This document shows positions 27,811 through 34,692 of a stretch of 41,074 bases of DNA, in pieces. How positions within the stretch are numbered: the stretch's first letter is position 1; every line of letters begins with the position of its first letter. The translations under genes were made by a program, and so were the position numbers. The notes below the pieces were generated by a model, which was given only the letters and a program-made list of their open reading frames with translations, did no database searches and was not told where the DNA came from. This stretch comes from Hyphomicrobiales bacterium (GTDB lineage Bacteria; Pseudomonadota; Alphaproteobacteria; Rhizobiales; Xanthobacteraceae). Where the stretch lies: NCBI GenBank assembly GCA_003140315.1, contig PLJS01000216.1, positions 1 to 41,074 of the forward strand, given 5' to 3'.

Positions 27811-29207
27811 ACTGGCCACGTCGGCGCATGCGTGCCGACCGGCACCGAGGGACGTGCCCAGCGCGACGTCGTCTCGGACATGACGGCCGCATGCCGCACG
27901 GTCGTGAGACGGCCGAAGCCTGAATCCATCTCTTCGAGCCGGTCGCCCACATCCTCGAAATGCGGATCGGGGCACGCCAAGCCGTTCGCGACACGGCCGA
28001 GGCCGCGGATCCACTGGCCGGTCTGCGCCAGCGAGACGCGCACGTGCCAGCTTCCGCCCTCCTGGGCGCGGCGCGCGAGCGCCGTCATGGCGCCGAATGC
28101 CATCAGGTAGCCGGCGCCATGGTCGAGCGCCTGGCAGGGCAGGGGCTTTGGCTGCGTCGCGCCCGCCGCGGTTGCTTCGGCGTCGTTCATGCCGTTCGCG
28201 TTCTGCACCAGCGAGTCGAAGCCGCGCCGGCCGGCCCACGGTCCTTCGTGCCCGTAGGCGCAGAGCGACACGTAGATGATCCCCGGCCGCGCGGCGGCGG
28301 CCTGTTCGGGGCAGAAGCCTGTGTTCGCGACGGCGCCCGGCCGAAAACCCTGCACGAAGATGTCGGCGTCACGCAGGAGACCGCTGAGAGTCTCGCGGCC
28401 TGCCGCATCGCGGAGATCGACGAAGGTGGAGAGCTTGCCGCGGCCTGAGTCGATCACCAGCGCGCCCATCTGCGGCAGATGCGCCGCCGTCACCAGCATC
28501 ACGTCTGCGCCATGTGCGGCGAGCGTGCGTCCGCACACCGGGCCGGCGATGACGCGCGTCAGGTCGAGGACGCGTACGCCGGAGAGCGGCCGCTCGCCCG
28601 GCGGCAACGGTCTTGGCGGCGCATCGCCGATCCGCTCGATCGAAAACACCGGGAGGCGCGCGAGCGCGCGGCCCTGGCCGTGCGCGTCCCATTCGGCAAA
28701 CGTGCGCGTCATCGTGACCACGAGGCCGGCGTCCGCCGCAGTGGTCTCGAAGTCCTCGCCTTTCCAGCGGTCGAGTTCGTGCTGTACGGCCGCGCGATCA
28801 TGCTCGCAGCCGAGCAACTTGAGCACGCCGTCGCGGTGATGCGGAAAATTGGTGTGCAGCCGCACCCAGCGGCCGTCGCCGCAACGATACAGCCCTGCGA
28901 TCTTGTTCCAGATCCCCGGCGTCGGTTCGCCGTTGACGCGCAGATAGTGCTCGCTGCGAAACTCGATTCCCGCATCGCGCATCGCAACGCTGACGCGCTG
29001 TTGCTTGCCCGTGCGCAGGCGCCACAACTCCGCGGAGGCGAGCGCGGCCGCCGCGATGGTCGCCTGCGCGGCGGTGCCGACCGCGAAGGTGGACGGCAGC
29101 ACCGGCTCGGCGCCGGTCAATTCCACCGCGCCGAGTGCTTCGGGCGGCTGCCCGGCGAGGCGCCAGAGCGCCGCGAGGGCGTCTTTTGGATGAGTCGGCG
29201 TTTCCAT
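27807..29207 (-). CDS. class III CoA-transferase family protein (CaiB/BaiF-like)
   Basis: A 466-residue protein starting at METPTHPKDALAALWRL. The canonical start of a class III CoA-transferase, GVRVLDLTRVIAGPVCGRTLAAHGADVM, appears only around residue 230. It is followed by GKLSTFVDLRD, FVQGFRPGA, ISYVSL-type IIYVSLCAYG, GFDSLVQNANG and the catalytic-Asp region QALDHGAGYL. The first ~200 residues resemble the middle of such enzymes (AAQATIAAAALASAELWRLRTGKQQRVSVAMRDA), giving a partly duplicated or permuted arrangement. The family transfers CoA between carboxylic acids; substrates are unknown here. It is divergent from the antitoxin gene across 57 bases. Confidence 0.85.
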   Translation of the reverse strand: METPTHPKDALAALWRLAGQPPEALGAVELTGAEPVLPSTFAVGTAAQATIAAAALASAELWRLRTGKQQRVSVAMRDAGIEFRSEHYLRVNGEPTPGIWNKIAGLYRCGDGRWVRLHTNFPHHRDGVLKLLGCEHDRAAVQHELDRWKGEDFETTAADAGLVVTMTRTFAEWDAHGQGRALARLPVFSIERIGDAPPRPLPPGERPLSGVRVLDLTRVIAGPVCGRTLAAHGADVMLVTAAHLPQMGALVIDSGRGKLSTFVDLRDAAGRETLSGLLRDADIFVQGFRPGAVANTGFCPEQAAAARPGIIYVSLCAYGHEGPWAGRRGFDSLVQNANGMNDAEATAAGATQPKPLPCQALDHGAGYLMAFGAMTALARRAQEGGSWHVRVSLAQTGQWIRGLGRVANGLACPDPHFEDVGDRLEEMDSGFGRLTTVRHAAVMSETTSRWARPSVPVGTHAPTWPV

Positions 29208-29213
29208 GGCTCT

Positions 29214-29261
29214 TTTCTTTCTTTGGAAAGTATCATATATCGATATTGCGGTAGAAAGAAA
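29214..29261. promoter_or_regulatory. dyad in the antitoxin/CoA-transferase divergent promoter
   Basis: TTTCTTTC (29214-29221) and GAAAGAAA (29254-29261) are inverted copies around the AT-rich core, which holds the perfect palindrome ATATCGATAT (29237-29246). Toxin-antitoxin operons of this type are usually autorepressed, so this is a candidate operator. GAAAGAAA also serves as the antitoxin ribosome site. Confidence 0.45.
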
Positions 29262-29264
29262 CCG

Positions 29265-29642
29265 ATGCGCAAGCCCCGTCAGAAGCCGGCCGTCGAACAG
29301 GGCCCGGTCGTCACCAAGGCCATCCTGCGCGCGGCCGAGCGTCTGGGGATTTCCAACAAGGTCGTGGCCGCCGTCATCGGTCTGTCGGAGGCGACAATAT
29401 CGCGCATGGGAAGCGGCGCCTATACGCTTGAGACCGACGAGAAGCCGTTCGAACTTTCGGTGCTGTTCGTGCGGCTCTATCGCTCCCTCGATGCGATCAC
29501 CGGCGGCGACGATGCGGTTGCGCGCTCGTGGTTGCGCAATGACAATGCCGCGTTGGGCGGCGCGCCGCTGACGCTCGTGCAGTCGGTGCAGGGGCTGGTC
29601 AATGTCATCGCCTACCTGGACGCCCGCCGCGCTGTCGTCTGA
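29265..29642 (+). CDS. Xre/MbcA/ParS-type antitoxin
   Basis: A 125-residue antitoxin. The N-terminal part holds a helix-turn-helix of the antitoxin Xre type (AAERLGISNKVVAAVIGLSEATISRM). The C-terminal part is the DUF2384 toxin-binding domain (ELSVLFVRLYRSLDAITGGDDAVARSWLRNDNAALGGAPLTLVQSVQGLVNVIAYLDARR). The frame is open far upstream, but that portion is antisense to the CoA-transferase gene; the ATG at 29265 has AGAAAGAAA before it. It should neutralise the RES toxin encoded by the next gene, which overlaps it by 41 bases, and repress the operon. Confidence 0.9.
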   Translation: MRKPRQKPAVEQGPVVTKAILRAAERLGISNKVVAAVIGLSEATISRMGSGAYTLETDEKPFELSVLFVRLYRSLDAITGGDDAVARSWLRNDNAALGGAPLTLVQSVQGLVNVIAYLDARRAVV

Positions 29643-30372
29643 GCGCCGCGCGCTCTCGGGCACCTGCTGGCGCGTCGTCGAGGCCCAGCACAAGGTGTCC
29701 ACGCTCAAGCTCGTCGACACCATGGCCGAGCAGGCCGTGCTCGAAGCTTTGATCGAACGGACCAAGCCGCCGGTGCCGCCGGAGTGCAGGCGCCTGCATT
29801 ACCTTTTGGCGACGCCGTTCCGCTACGGATCGCCCCTTCCGCGCGGCTCGCGCTTCCGCCGCGCCGGGCTGACGCCCGGGGTCTATTACGCTTCAGCGCG
29901 CCCCGGCACGGCGATCGCCGAGACCGCGTTCTCGCGGCTGTTGTTCTTTGCGGAATCGCCTGCGACGCCCTGGCCCGCGAATGCCGGCGAATACACGGCG
30001 TTCTCGGCGGATTTTGCGACGAAGCGCGGGCTCGATGTGATGAAGCCACCGCTCGCGCGTGACCGACGGTCTTGGACAGACCCGGTCGATTACGCCGCCT
30101 GCCAGGCCCTCGCCGACGCGGCGCGCTCCGCGAGCGTGGAGGCGATCCGATACGAGTCGGTCCGCGATCCGGATCGTGGCGCGAATATCGCGCTTCTGAG
30201 CTGCGCGGCATTTGTATCCGCTGAGCCGGGCGAGCGGCAGACGTGGCGCATTCAGCTCGGCGCCAGCGGACTGCGCGCCGTCTGTGAGTTTCCCGACGCC
30301 AAGCTGGAGTTCTCGCGGGCGGCGTTCCGCGCGGACCCGCGTATCGCGGCGCTCGGATGGGCTCGAGGCTAG
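29602..30372 (+). CDS. RES domain toxin (MbcT/ParT-like)
   Basis: A 256-residue RES-domain protein. The core shows CWRVVEAQH, YRYGSP-like PFRYGSPLP, RFRRAGLTPGVYYAS, AIAETAF and the late ANIALLSCAAF, giving the Arg-Tyr-Glu-Ser set of the family. RES toxins are NAD-degrading or ADP-ribosylating enzymes. The start ATG lies 41 bases inside the antitoxin gene in another frame, with CAGGGG upstream, so the two are translationally coupled. The order antitoxin then toxin is the usual one. The longer-than-average N-terminus (about 80 residues before the RES core) contains TMAEQAVLEALIERTKPPVP, seen in many full-length members. A dispersed repeat starts at its stop codon. Confidence 0.9.
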   Translation: MSSPTWTPAALSSERRALSGTCWRVVEAQHKVSTLKLVDTMAEQAVLEALIERTKPPVPPECRRLHYLLATPFRYGSPLPRGSRFRRAGLTPGVYYASARPGTAIAETAFSRLLFFAESPATPWPANAGEYTAFSADFATKRGLDVMKPPLARDRRSWTDPVDYAACQALADAARSASVEAIRYESVRDPDRGANIALLSCAAFVSAEPGERQTWRIQLGASGLRAVCEFPDAKLEFSRAAFRADPRIAALGWARG

Positions 30373-30420
30373 CGCATGATCCCGAAAAGTGGGAACCGGT
30401 TTTCGGATCAGATCGTGCGC
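30372..30420. repeat. Hyphomicrobiales dispersed palindrome (GCATGATCC type)
   Basis: GCGCATGATCCCGAAAAGTG, GGAACC, GGTTTTCGGATCAGATCGTGCGC: the ends GCGCATGATC and GATCGTGCGC and the inner CCGAAAA/TTTTCGG are inverted copies. This element is widespread in the order. It separates the RES toxin from the convergent TAT protein. Confidence 0.8.
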
Positions 30421-30428
30421 AAGAAAAG

Positions 30429-31802
30429 CTAACGCACGCGGTTGCCGCTGATCGCGAGCTGCGCGTAGCGCGTCGCGCCTTCGCGCGTCAGATCGCCGGT
30501 CATCGCCTTGTGCTGATCCATGCCGACGATCGCGCCGGTCTTCGCCGCCGCGATCAGATTGTCGGCGATCACCGCGGAACCCGCGCCCGGCGTCACCGAC
30601 ACCGCGATGCCGACACCCGCGCCGCGCACCACGTTGCCGGTCACCGTAACGTCGCGCAGATACTGCCCCCAGCCGACCGAGATGCCGGCGACGGAGGCGT
30701 TCTCGATCACGTTGCCGGTGACCGCCGAGTCGGCTTCGACGCCGATGCCGATGCCGTAGCCGTCGTTCGGATCGGTGCCGGCGGGGCGCCGCGCCGTGAT
30801 GTTGCGGATGACGTTGCCCTGCACGACCGCGAGGCGGCCGCCCTGGTTGAAGTTCGTGACCGCGATGCCGAGCGCCGCGCCGTCGACCACGTTGTTCGCG
30901 ATCACGGCACCTTCGAAGCCGAACTCGGCATAGATCGCAACTTCGCCCAATGCGCTGCACGTGTTCCCGAGGATGCTCAGATTGGATGCGGCGTTGCCGC
31001 GCACCGCCGAGAATGCGGCCTTGCGGATGCGATTTCCCTGCACGATCACGTTGCCGGCGCGGAACACATTGATGGCGTTGCCGTTTTGCCCCGATCCGCC
31101 GGAACGTGCGCCGATCTCCTCGATATGGTTGTCGATCACACGCGTGCCGTCGTCGCCGACCTGCGAGCGCCACACCAGGATTCCGTTGTTCCCGGCGGTT
31201 CGGATCGTGTTCCGCGCGATCGTGAGGTTGCGCGCATCGAGCGAGAAGATCGCGGCTTCGCCCGCATTGCTGATCGTGTTGTTCGCGAACTCGCCCTCGA
31301 TCGCTTCGAGCATGACGCCGTTCGCGCCCGAACCGACGAATTCGCAATCGCGGATCAGGACGCCGCGCCCGGCCGCGAGCTGCACGAGGCCGCTGTTCTC
31401 GGGCAGCGTCTTGCCCGTCCCGTCGAACGTGATGCCGGTGAGCGCGACATAATCCGCGCCGCGTGCGGTGATCAGCGGCACGTTGTCGGTCGCGACGATC
31501 CGCGTCGCGCCCGGCACGCCGATCAGCCGCGCGCCTGCCGGCAGCGTGAGCCCGCGCGCGCGATAGACGCCGGGCGACAGGACGAGCGGCAGTCGCGCGC
31601 CCGCGGTGCGCTCGATCGCGCGCTGCAGCGCCTCGGTCTGGTCGTCGGGACTGTTGGTACGTACGCCCAAATGAAACGCATCGACGCCGAGACCTGAGAT
31701 CGGGACGCTGGTCGGCGCGGCCGGCGCCGCGACGGCTTCGGTCGTGGTCCAGGCGCCGGTCGCAGTGGTGGCGGCGAGAAAGAAGCGGCGGTCGATGGTC
31801 AT
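30429..31802 (-). CDS. TAT-exported right-handed beta-helix repeat protein (TIGR03808-like)
   Basis: A 457-residue secreted protein. The N-terminus MTIDRRFFLAATTATGAWTTTEAVAA is a twin-arginine signal peptide. After a pectate-lyase-like entry (DDQTEALQRAIERTAGARLPLVLSPGVYRARGLTLPAGARLIG) come about a dozen short beta-helix turns (for example NTISNAGEAAIFSLDARNLT and GNVIENASVAGISVGWG) with stacked Asn residues. This pattern matches the TAT-translocated uncharacterised repeat family of Rhizobiales. It may bind or cleave a polysaccharide, but no catalytic residues are established. Its ribosome site GAGGA lies in the 3' arm of a 10-bp hairpin directly before the ATG. Confidence 0.88.
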   Translation of the reverse strand: MTIDRRFFLAATTATGAWTTTEAVAAPAAPTSVPISGLGVDAFHLGVRTNSPDDQTEALQRAIERTAGARLPLVLSPGVYRARGLTLPAGARLIGVPGATRIVATDNVPLITARGADYVALTGITFDGTGKTLPENSGLVQLAAGRGVLIRDCEFVGSGANGVMLEAIEGEFANNTISNAGEAAIFSLDARNLTIARNTIRTAGNNGILVWRSQVGDDGTRVIDNHIEEIGARSGGSGQNGNAINVFRAGNVIVQGNRIRKAAFSAVRGNAASNLSILGNTCSALGEVAIYAEFGFEGAVIANNVVDGAALGIAVTNFNQGGRLAVVQGNVIRNITARRPAGTDPNDGYGIGIGVEADSAVTGNVIENASVAGISVGWGQYLRDVTVTGNVVRGAGVGIAVSVTPGAGSAVIADNLIAAAKTGAIVGMDQHKAMTGDLTREGATRYAQLAISGNRVR

Positions 31803-31805
31803 GGC

Positions 31806-31829
31806 GTTCCTCGAAGGGATTCAAGGAAC
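31806..31829 (-). promoter_or_regulatory. hairpin sequestering the ribosome site of the TAT protein
   Basis: On the minus strand GTTCCTTGAA, loop TCCC, then TTCGAGGAAC, followed by GCC and the ATG. All ten pairs form, with one G-U wobble. The 3' arm contains the Shine-Dalgarno GAGGA. Such a stem could gate translation, like a thermometer or protein-binding site; that role is inference. Confidence 0.6.
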
Positions 31830-31886
31830 GCGAAGTTCAAGAAGCGCGCCGCAGCGCCTGTGCCGCCGTGGGACAGAGTCTCAAGG

Positions 31887-32480
31887 TTAACGCCGCTGCG
31901 CCGCGATCAACGCCAGCAGGATCGCCTCGCCGGCGCGGACGACAGCGGCGTGACCGATGCGGCGGTTGCCCGGGATGTGCACGAACTGCGCCAGCGTTCC
32001 GGAACGGGACGTAGCCTCAAGCGTGCGCCAATAGACGTAGTTGCAGAGATAGCGCCCGGCATCGCGCGAGGGCCGCGCGCTCACCCGGGCCGAACGCGCC
32101 GCGGCGACCAGCCGGACAAAGGGCGCGCGTCCGCGCTGGAACGCCGCGCCGCCCGGCGCGATCGCGCGCCCCGGCGGGATATGTCCGTCGACGTCGGGGA
32201 ACAGCACGGAGACCGCGTTGCGCGCCCGCGTCTCGACGCGCACGAACGGCGTTCGCCCCGCAAGCCCGAACATCAGCACGATGTCCGGCCTATGCCGTGC
32301 GAGCAGTTTCGGGAGATCGCGATCGACCGCCGCATAGCTGGTCGCGAATATATGCGCGACGCGGCTCACGCTCGCGAGAGCCGGCCGCCGCCGCTTCGCG
32401 AGCGCCAATGCGAGCGGCCCGCTCGGATTGAACGGCGCGCCAGGAAAGCGCCCGAAGCCGGTGATGAGAACCGTGATCAT
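31887..32480 (-). CDS. pyroglutamyl-peptidase-like cysteine peptidase (C15 family)
   Basis: A 197-residue protein. ITGFGRFPGAPFNPSG is the conserved N-terminal C15 motif. The catalytic triad is visible as Glu in VRVETRARN, Cys in SRDAGRYLCNYVYW and His in AQFVHIPG. C15 peptidases remove N-terminal pyroglutamate from peptides in the cytoplasm. At 197 residues it is slightly shorter than typical 210-220-residue members, with a reduced C-terminal tail. The start ATG overlaps the CDF stop (ATGA), so the pair is translationally coupled. Confidence 0.87.
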   Translation of the reverse strand: MITVLITGFGRFPGAPFNPSGPLALALAKRRRPALASVSRVAHIFATSYAAVDRDLPKLLARHRPDIVLMFGLAGRTPFVRVETRARNAVSVLFPDVDGHIPPGRAIAPGGAAFQRGRAPFVRLVAAARSARVSARPSRDAGRYLCNYVYWRTLEATSRSGTLAQFVHIPGNRRIGHAAVVRAGEAILLALIAAQRR

Positions 32481-33424
32481 GCGGGCTTTATCGTCTGCGT
32501 ACGCTGCTCGCGCGTGCTGCTCGACTGCGGCTTGACGAAGATCGAGACGACCTCCGGATGAAGGCCGCGGATGCGCCGCTCGATCGTCGCGACCGCATTC
32601 TCGATCTCGGGCGTCGTCAACGCATCCCTGAATTCAAGACTAAGCGCCGCGACCACCTGATCGGGCGCCAGATGGACCGTGACGAGATCATTTACCTGCT
32701 CGACGCCCGGCTGCTCGGCCGCGATCCTGCGGATCGAGCGTATCGTGTGGCCCCGGGCACCTTCGCCGATGAGCAGACCCTTGCTTTCGCGCGCGAGGAA
32801 GATCGCAGTCGCCGTGAGCAGGATGCCGATACCGATCGAGGCCACTCCGTCGAGCACGGGCATCGCGAGCCTGTCCGCCGCAAGCGTGCCCACGAAGGCG
32901 ATGACGATGCCGATCAGGGCCGCGCTGTCCTCGAACAGCACCAGGAACGATGGCGGGTCCTTACTGCGGGTGACGGCCTCGAAGTAGCCGAGCGAGCCGC
33001 GGACCTTGTTGAATTCCTTCAGCGCGATCCAGAACGTCGTTCCTTCGAAAACGAACGACACGGCGAGGACGATGTAGTTGACGAACGGATCGCTGATCCG
33101 CACCGGCGTCAGGATGTGCGCGATACCCTCGTAGAACGAGACGCCGGCGCCGAGCGAGAAGATCAGCAGCGCCACGATGAAGCTCCAGAAATAAAGCTCG
33201 CGCCCATAGCCCAGCGGATGTTCCCCGTCGCGCGGCTTGGCCGAGCGGCTGATGCCGTAAAGCAGCAAAATCTGGTTCGACGTATCGACAACGGAGTGTA
33301 CGCCCTCGCTCAGCATCGCGGAGCTGCCGGTCCATGCGGCGGCGGCGAACTTCGTGAGCGCGACCAGGAGGTTGCCGGCGAGCGCCGCGTAGATCACCTT
33401 GCGCGATGCGGATCCGGTGGCCAT
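32477..33424 (-). CDS. cation diffusion facilitator family transporter (ZnT9-like branch)
   Basis: A 315-residue membrane protein with about six transmembrane segments. LLVALTKFAAAAWTGSSAMLSEGVHSVVDTSNQILLLYG contains the S-E-x-x-H-S-x-x-D metal site of TM2, and HPLGYGRELYFWSFIVALLIF follows. The second metal-site helix is LFEDSAALIGIVIAFVGT. The cytoplasmic C-terminal domain (VNDLVTVHLAPDQVVAALSLEF) is present. CDF proteins export Zn, Fe, Mn or similar ions in exchange for protons. The long insert after TM4 (GTTFWIALKEFNKVRG..YFEAVTRSKDPPSF) is typical of the ZnT9-like branch. It overlaps the C15 gene by four bases and follows meaB by four bases, so the three genes likely form one transcript. 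Confidence 0.9.
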   Translation of the reverse strand: MATGSASRKVIYAALAGNLLVALTKFAAAAWTGSSAMLSEGVHSVVDTSNQILLLYGISRSAKPRDGEHPLGYGRELYFWSFIVALLIFSLGAGVSFYEGIAHILTPVRISDPFVNYIVLAVSFVFEGTTFWIALKEFNKVRGSLGYFEAVTRSKDPPSFLVLFEDSAALIGIVIAFVGTLAADRLAMPVLDGVASIGIGILLTATAIFLARESKGLLIGEGARGHTIRSIRRIAAEQPGVEQVNDLVTVHLAPDQVVAALSLEFRDALTTPEIENAVATIERRIRGLHPEVVSIFVKPQSSSTREQRTQTIKPA

Positions 33425-33428
33425 CTCG

Positions 33429-34418
33429 TCACACCCCGAGCGCCTGGGCGATCTCCTCCACGGCGAGCGCCGGCGCGAGCGTGCCCTCGGCGACGGATTT
33501 CTCGATCGCCGGCAGCCGCGAGCGCAGCTTGGTGTCGGTCTTCAGGCGCAGGTGGAAACGGTCCTCCAGCATCGCCCACATCCATTTGACCTGCTGCTCG
33601 CGCCTTCGCGCCGCGAACTCGCCGGTGCCGGTCAGCTTCTCGCGGTGATCGAGGACGCTCTGCCAGAGCGCAGCGATTCCGTCGCCGGTGAGCGCCGAAT
33701 AGGTGACGACCGGCGGCATCCAGTTGGTCGAGCGCGGGGTAAGGATATGCAGCGCGGCGCGGTATTCGCCGGCGGCGGCCTTGGCGCGCCTGACGTTATC
33801 GCCGTCGGCCTTGTTGACGGCGATCACGTCGGCGAGCTCGACCACGCCCTTCTTGATGCCCTGCAATTCATCGCCTGCCCCGGGCAGCATCAGCACGAGG
33901 AAGAAATCCGTCATATCGGCGACCGCGGTCTCGGACTGCCCGATGCCGACGGTCTCGACCAGGATCACGTCGAAGCCCGCGGCCTCGCAGATCAGCATGG
34001 TCTCGCGCGTCTTGGCGGCGACGCCGCCGAGCGTGCCGGCGGCGGGCGAGGGACGGATGAAGGCATTCGCATCGACCGAGAGCCGCGCCATCCGCGTCTT
34101 GTCGCCGAGGATCGAGCCGCCGGTGCGGGTGGACGAAGGGTCCACCGCCAGCACCGCGACCTTGTGCCCCGCGCCGGTGAGATAGGTGCCGAGCGCGTCG
34201 ATCGTGGTCGACTTGCCGACGCCGGGCGAGCCCGTGATCCCGACGCGCACCGCCTTCCCGGTGCCGGCGATCAGTTCCTGCACCAGGCGATGCGCCGATT
34301 GCTGATGGTCGGCGCGCTTGCTTTCCACCAGCGTGATCGCGCGCGCGAGCGTCGCGCGGTCGCCGGCGCGCAGCTTGCGGGCGAGGGTTGCGATATCGAC
34401 GGATGCGGGTGCGGCCAT
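33429..34418 (-). CDS. meaB: methylmalonyl-CoA mutase-associated GTPase MeaB
   Basis: A 329-residue G3E-family GTPase that loads and protects the adenosylcobalamin cofactor of methylmalonyl-CoA mutase. The GTP-binding motifs are [19 protein letters not shown] (P-loop), [32 protein letters not shown] (G3) and IAVNKADGD (G4 NKxD). I start at [16 protein letters not shown]; an upstream in-frame ATG would add 23 unconserved residues. Its client mutase is encoded at 39629-41074 on the same strand, 5.2 kb upstream, separated by an accessory island. The CDF gene starts four bases after its stop. Confidence 0.94.
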   Translation of the reverse strand: MAAPASVDIATLARKLRAGDRATLARAITLVESKRADHQQSAHRLVQELIAGTGKAVRVGITGSPGVGKSTTIDALGTYLTGAGHKVAVLAVDPSSTRTGGSILGDKTRMARLSVDANAFIRPSPAAGTLGGVAAKTRETMLICEAAGFDVILVETVGIGQSETAVADMTDFFLVLMLPGAGDELQGIKKGVVELADVIAVNKADGDNVRRAKAAAGEYRAALHILTPRSTNWMPPVVTYSALTGDGIAALWQSVLDHREKLTGTGEFAARRREQQVKWMWAMLEDRFHLRLKTDTKLRSRLPAIEKSVAEGTLAPALAVEEIAQALGV

Positions 34419-34551
34419 GGCAATTCGGAAGGGCTGCCGACGAGTCGGGACCGTCAATCTAATCGGCCAAGCTCGCCCCGGCCACAAGATGACGCGCGGC
34501 CGCCTGCTGCCGGGGCGGCATCGCGATCGACTGGCCGCCTTACGAATAGCG

Positions 34552-34613
34552 TTGGAATTCCAAAGCTTTGCGCGAAAGTCTGGAAGGCGATTGAGCCGTT
34601 AATCTAAGTTAAC
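34552..34613. promoter_or_regulatory. cluster of palindromes upstream of the SGNH hydrolase gene
   Basis: TTGGAATTCCAA (34552-34563), overlapping CAAAGCTTTG (34561-34570), and GTTAATCTAAGTTAAC (34598-34613; arms GTTAA/TTAAC). They lie in the 274-base meaB/SGNH divergent gap, AT-rich relative to its surroundings, and may be regulator sites. TATGAT (34655-34660) is a possible -10 without a good -35. Confidence 0.4.
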
Positions 34614-34692
34614 ACTTGAGCAATCTTTGGCCTCCCCTTCGCCACGATAACAGGTATGATGACGTTGGGTGGAAGGTGCGGGAGATGTTCGC

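Noticed and set aside
28479-29264. Long N-terminal extension of the antitoxin frame
   Set aside because: It runs antisense through the CoA-transferase and the divergent promoter; the 125-residue Xre/DUF2384 protein is complete without it.
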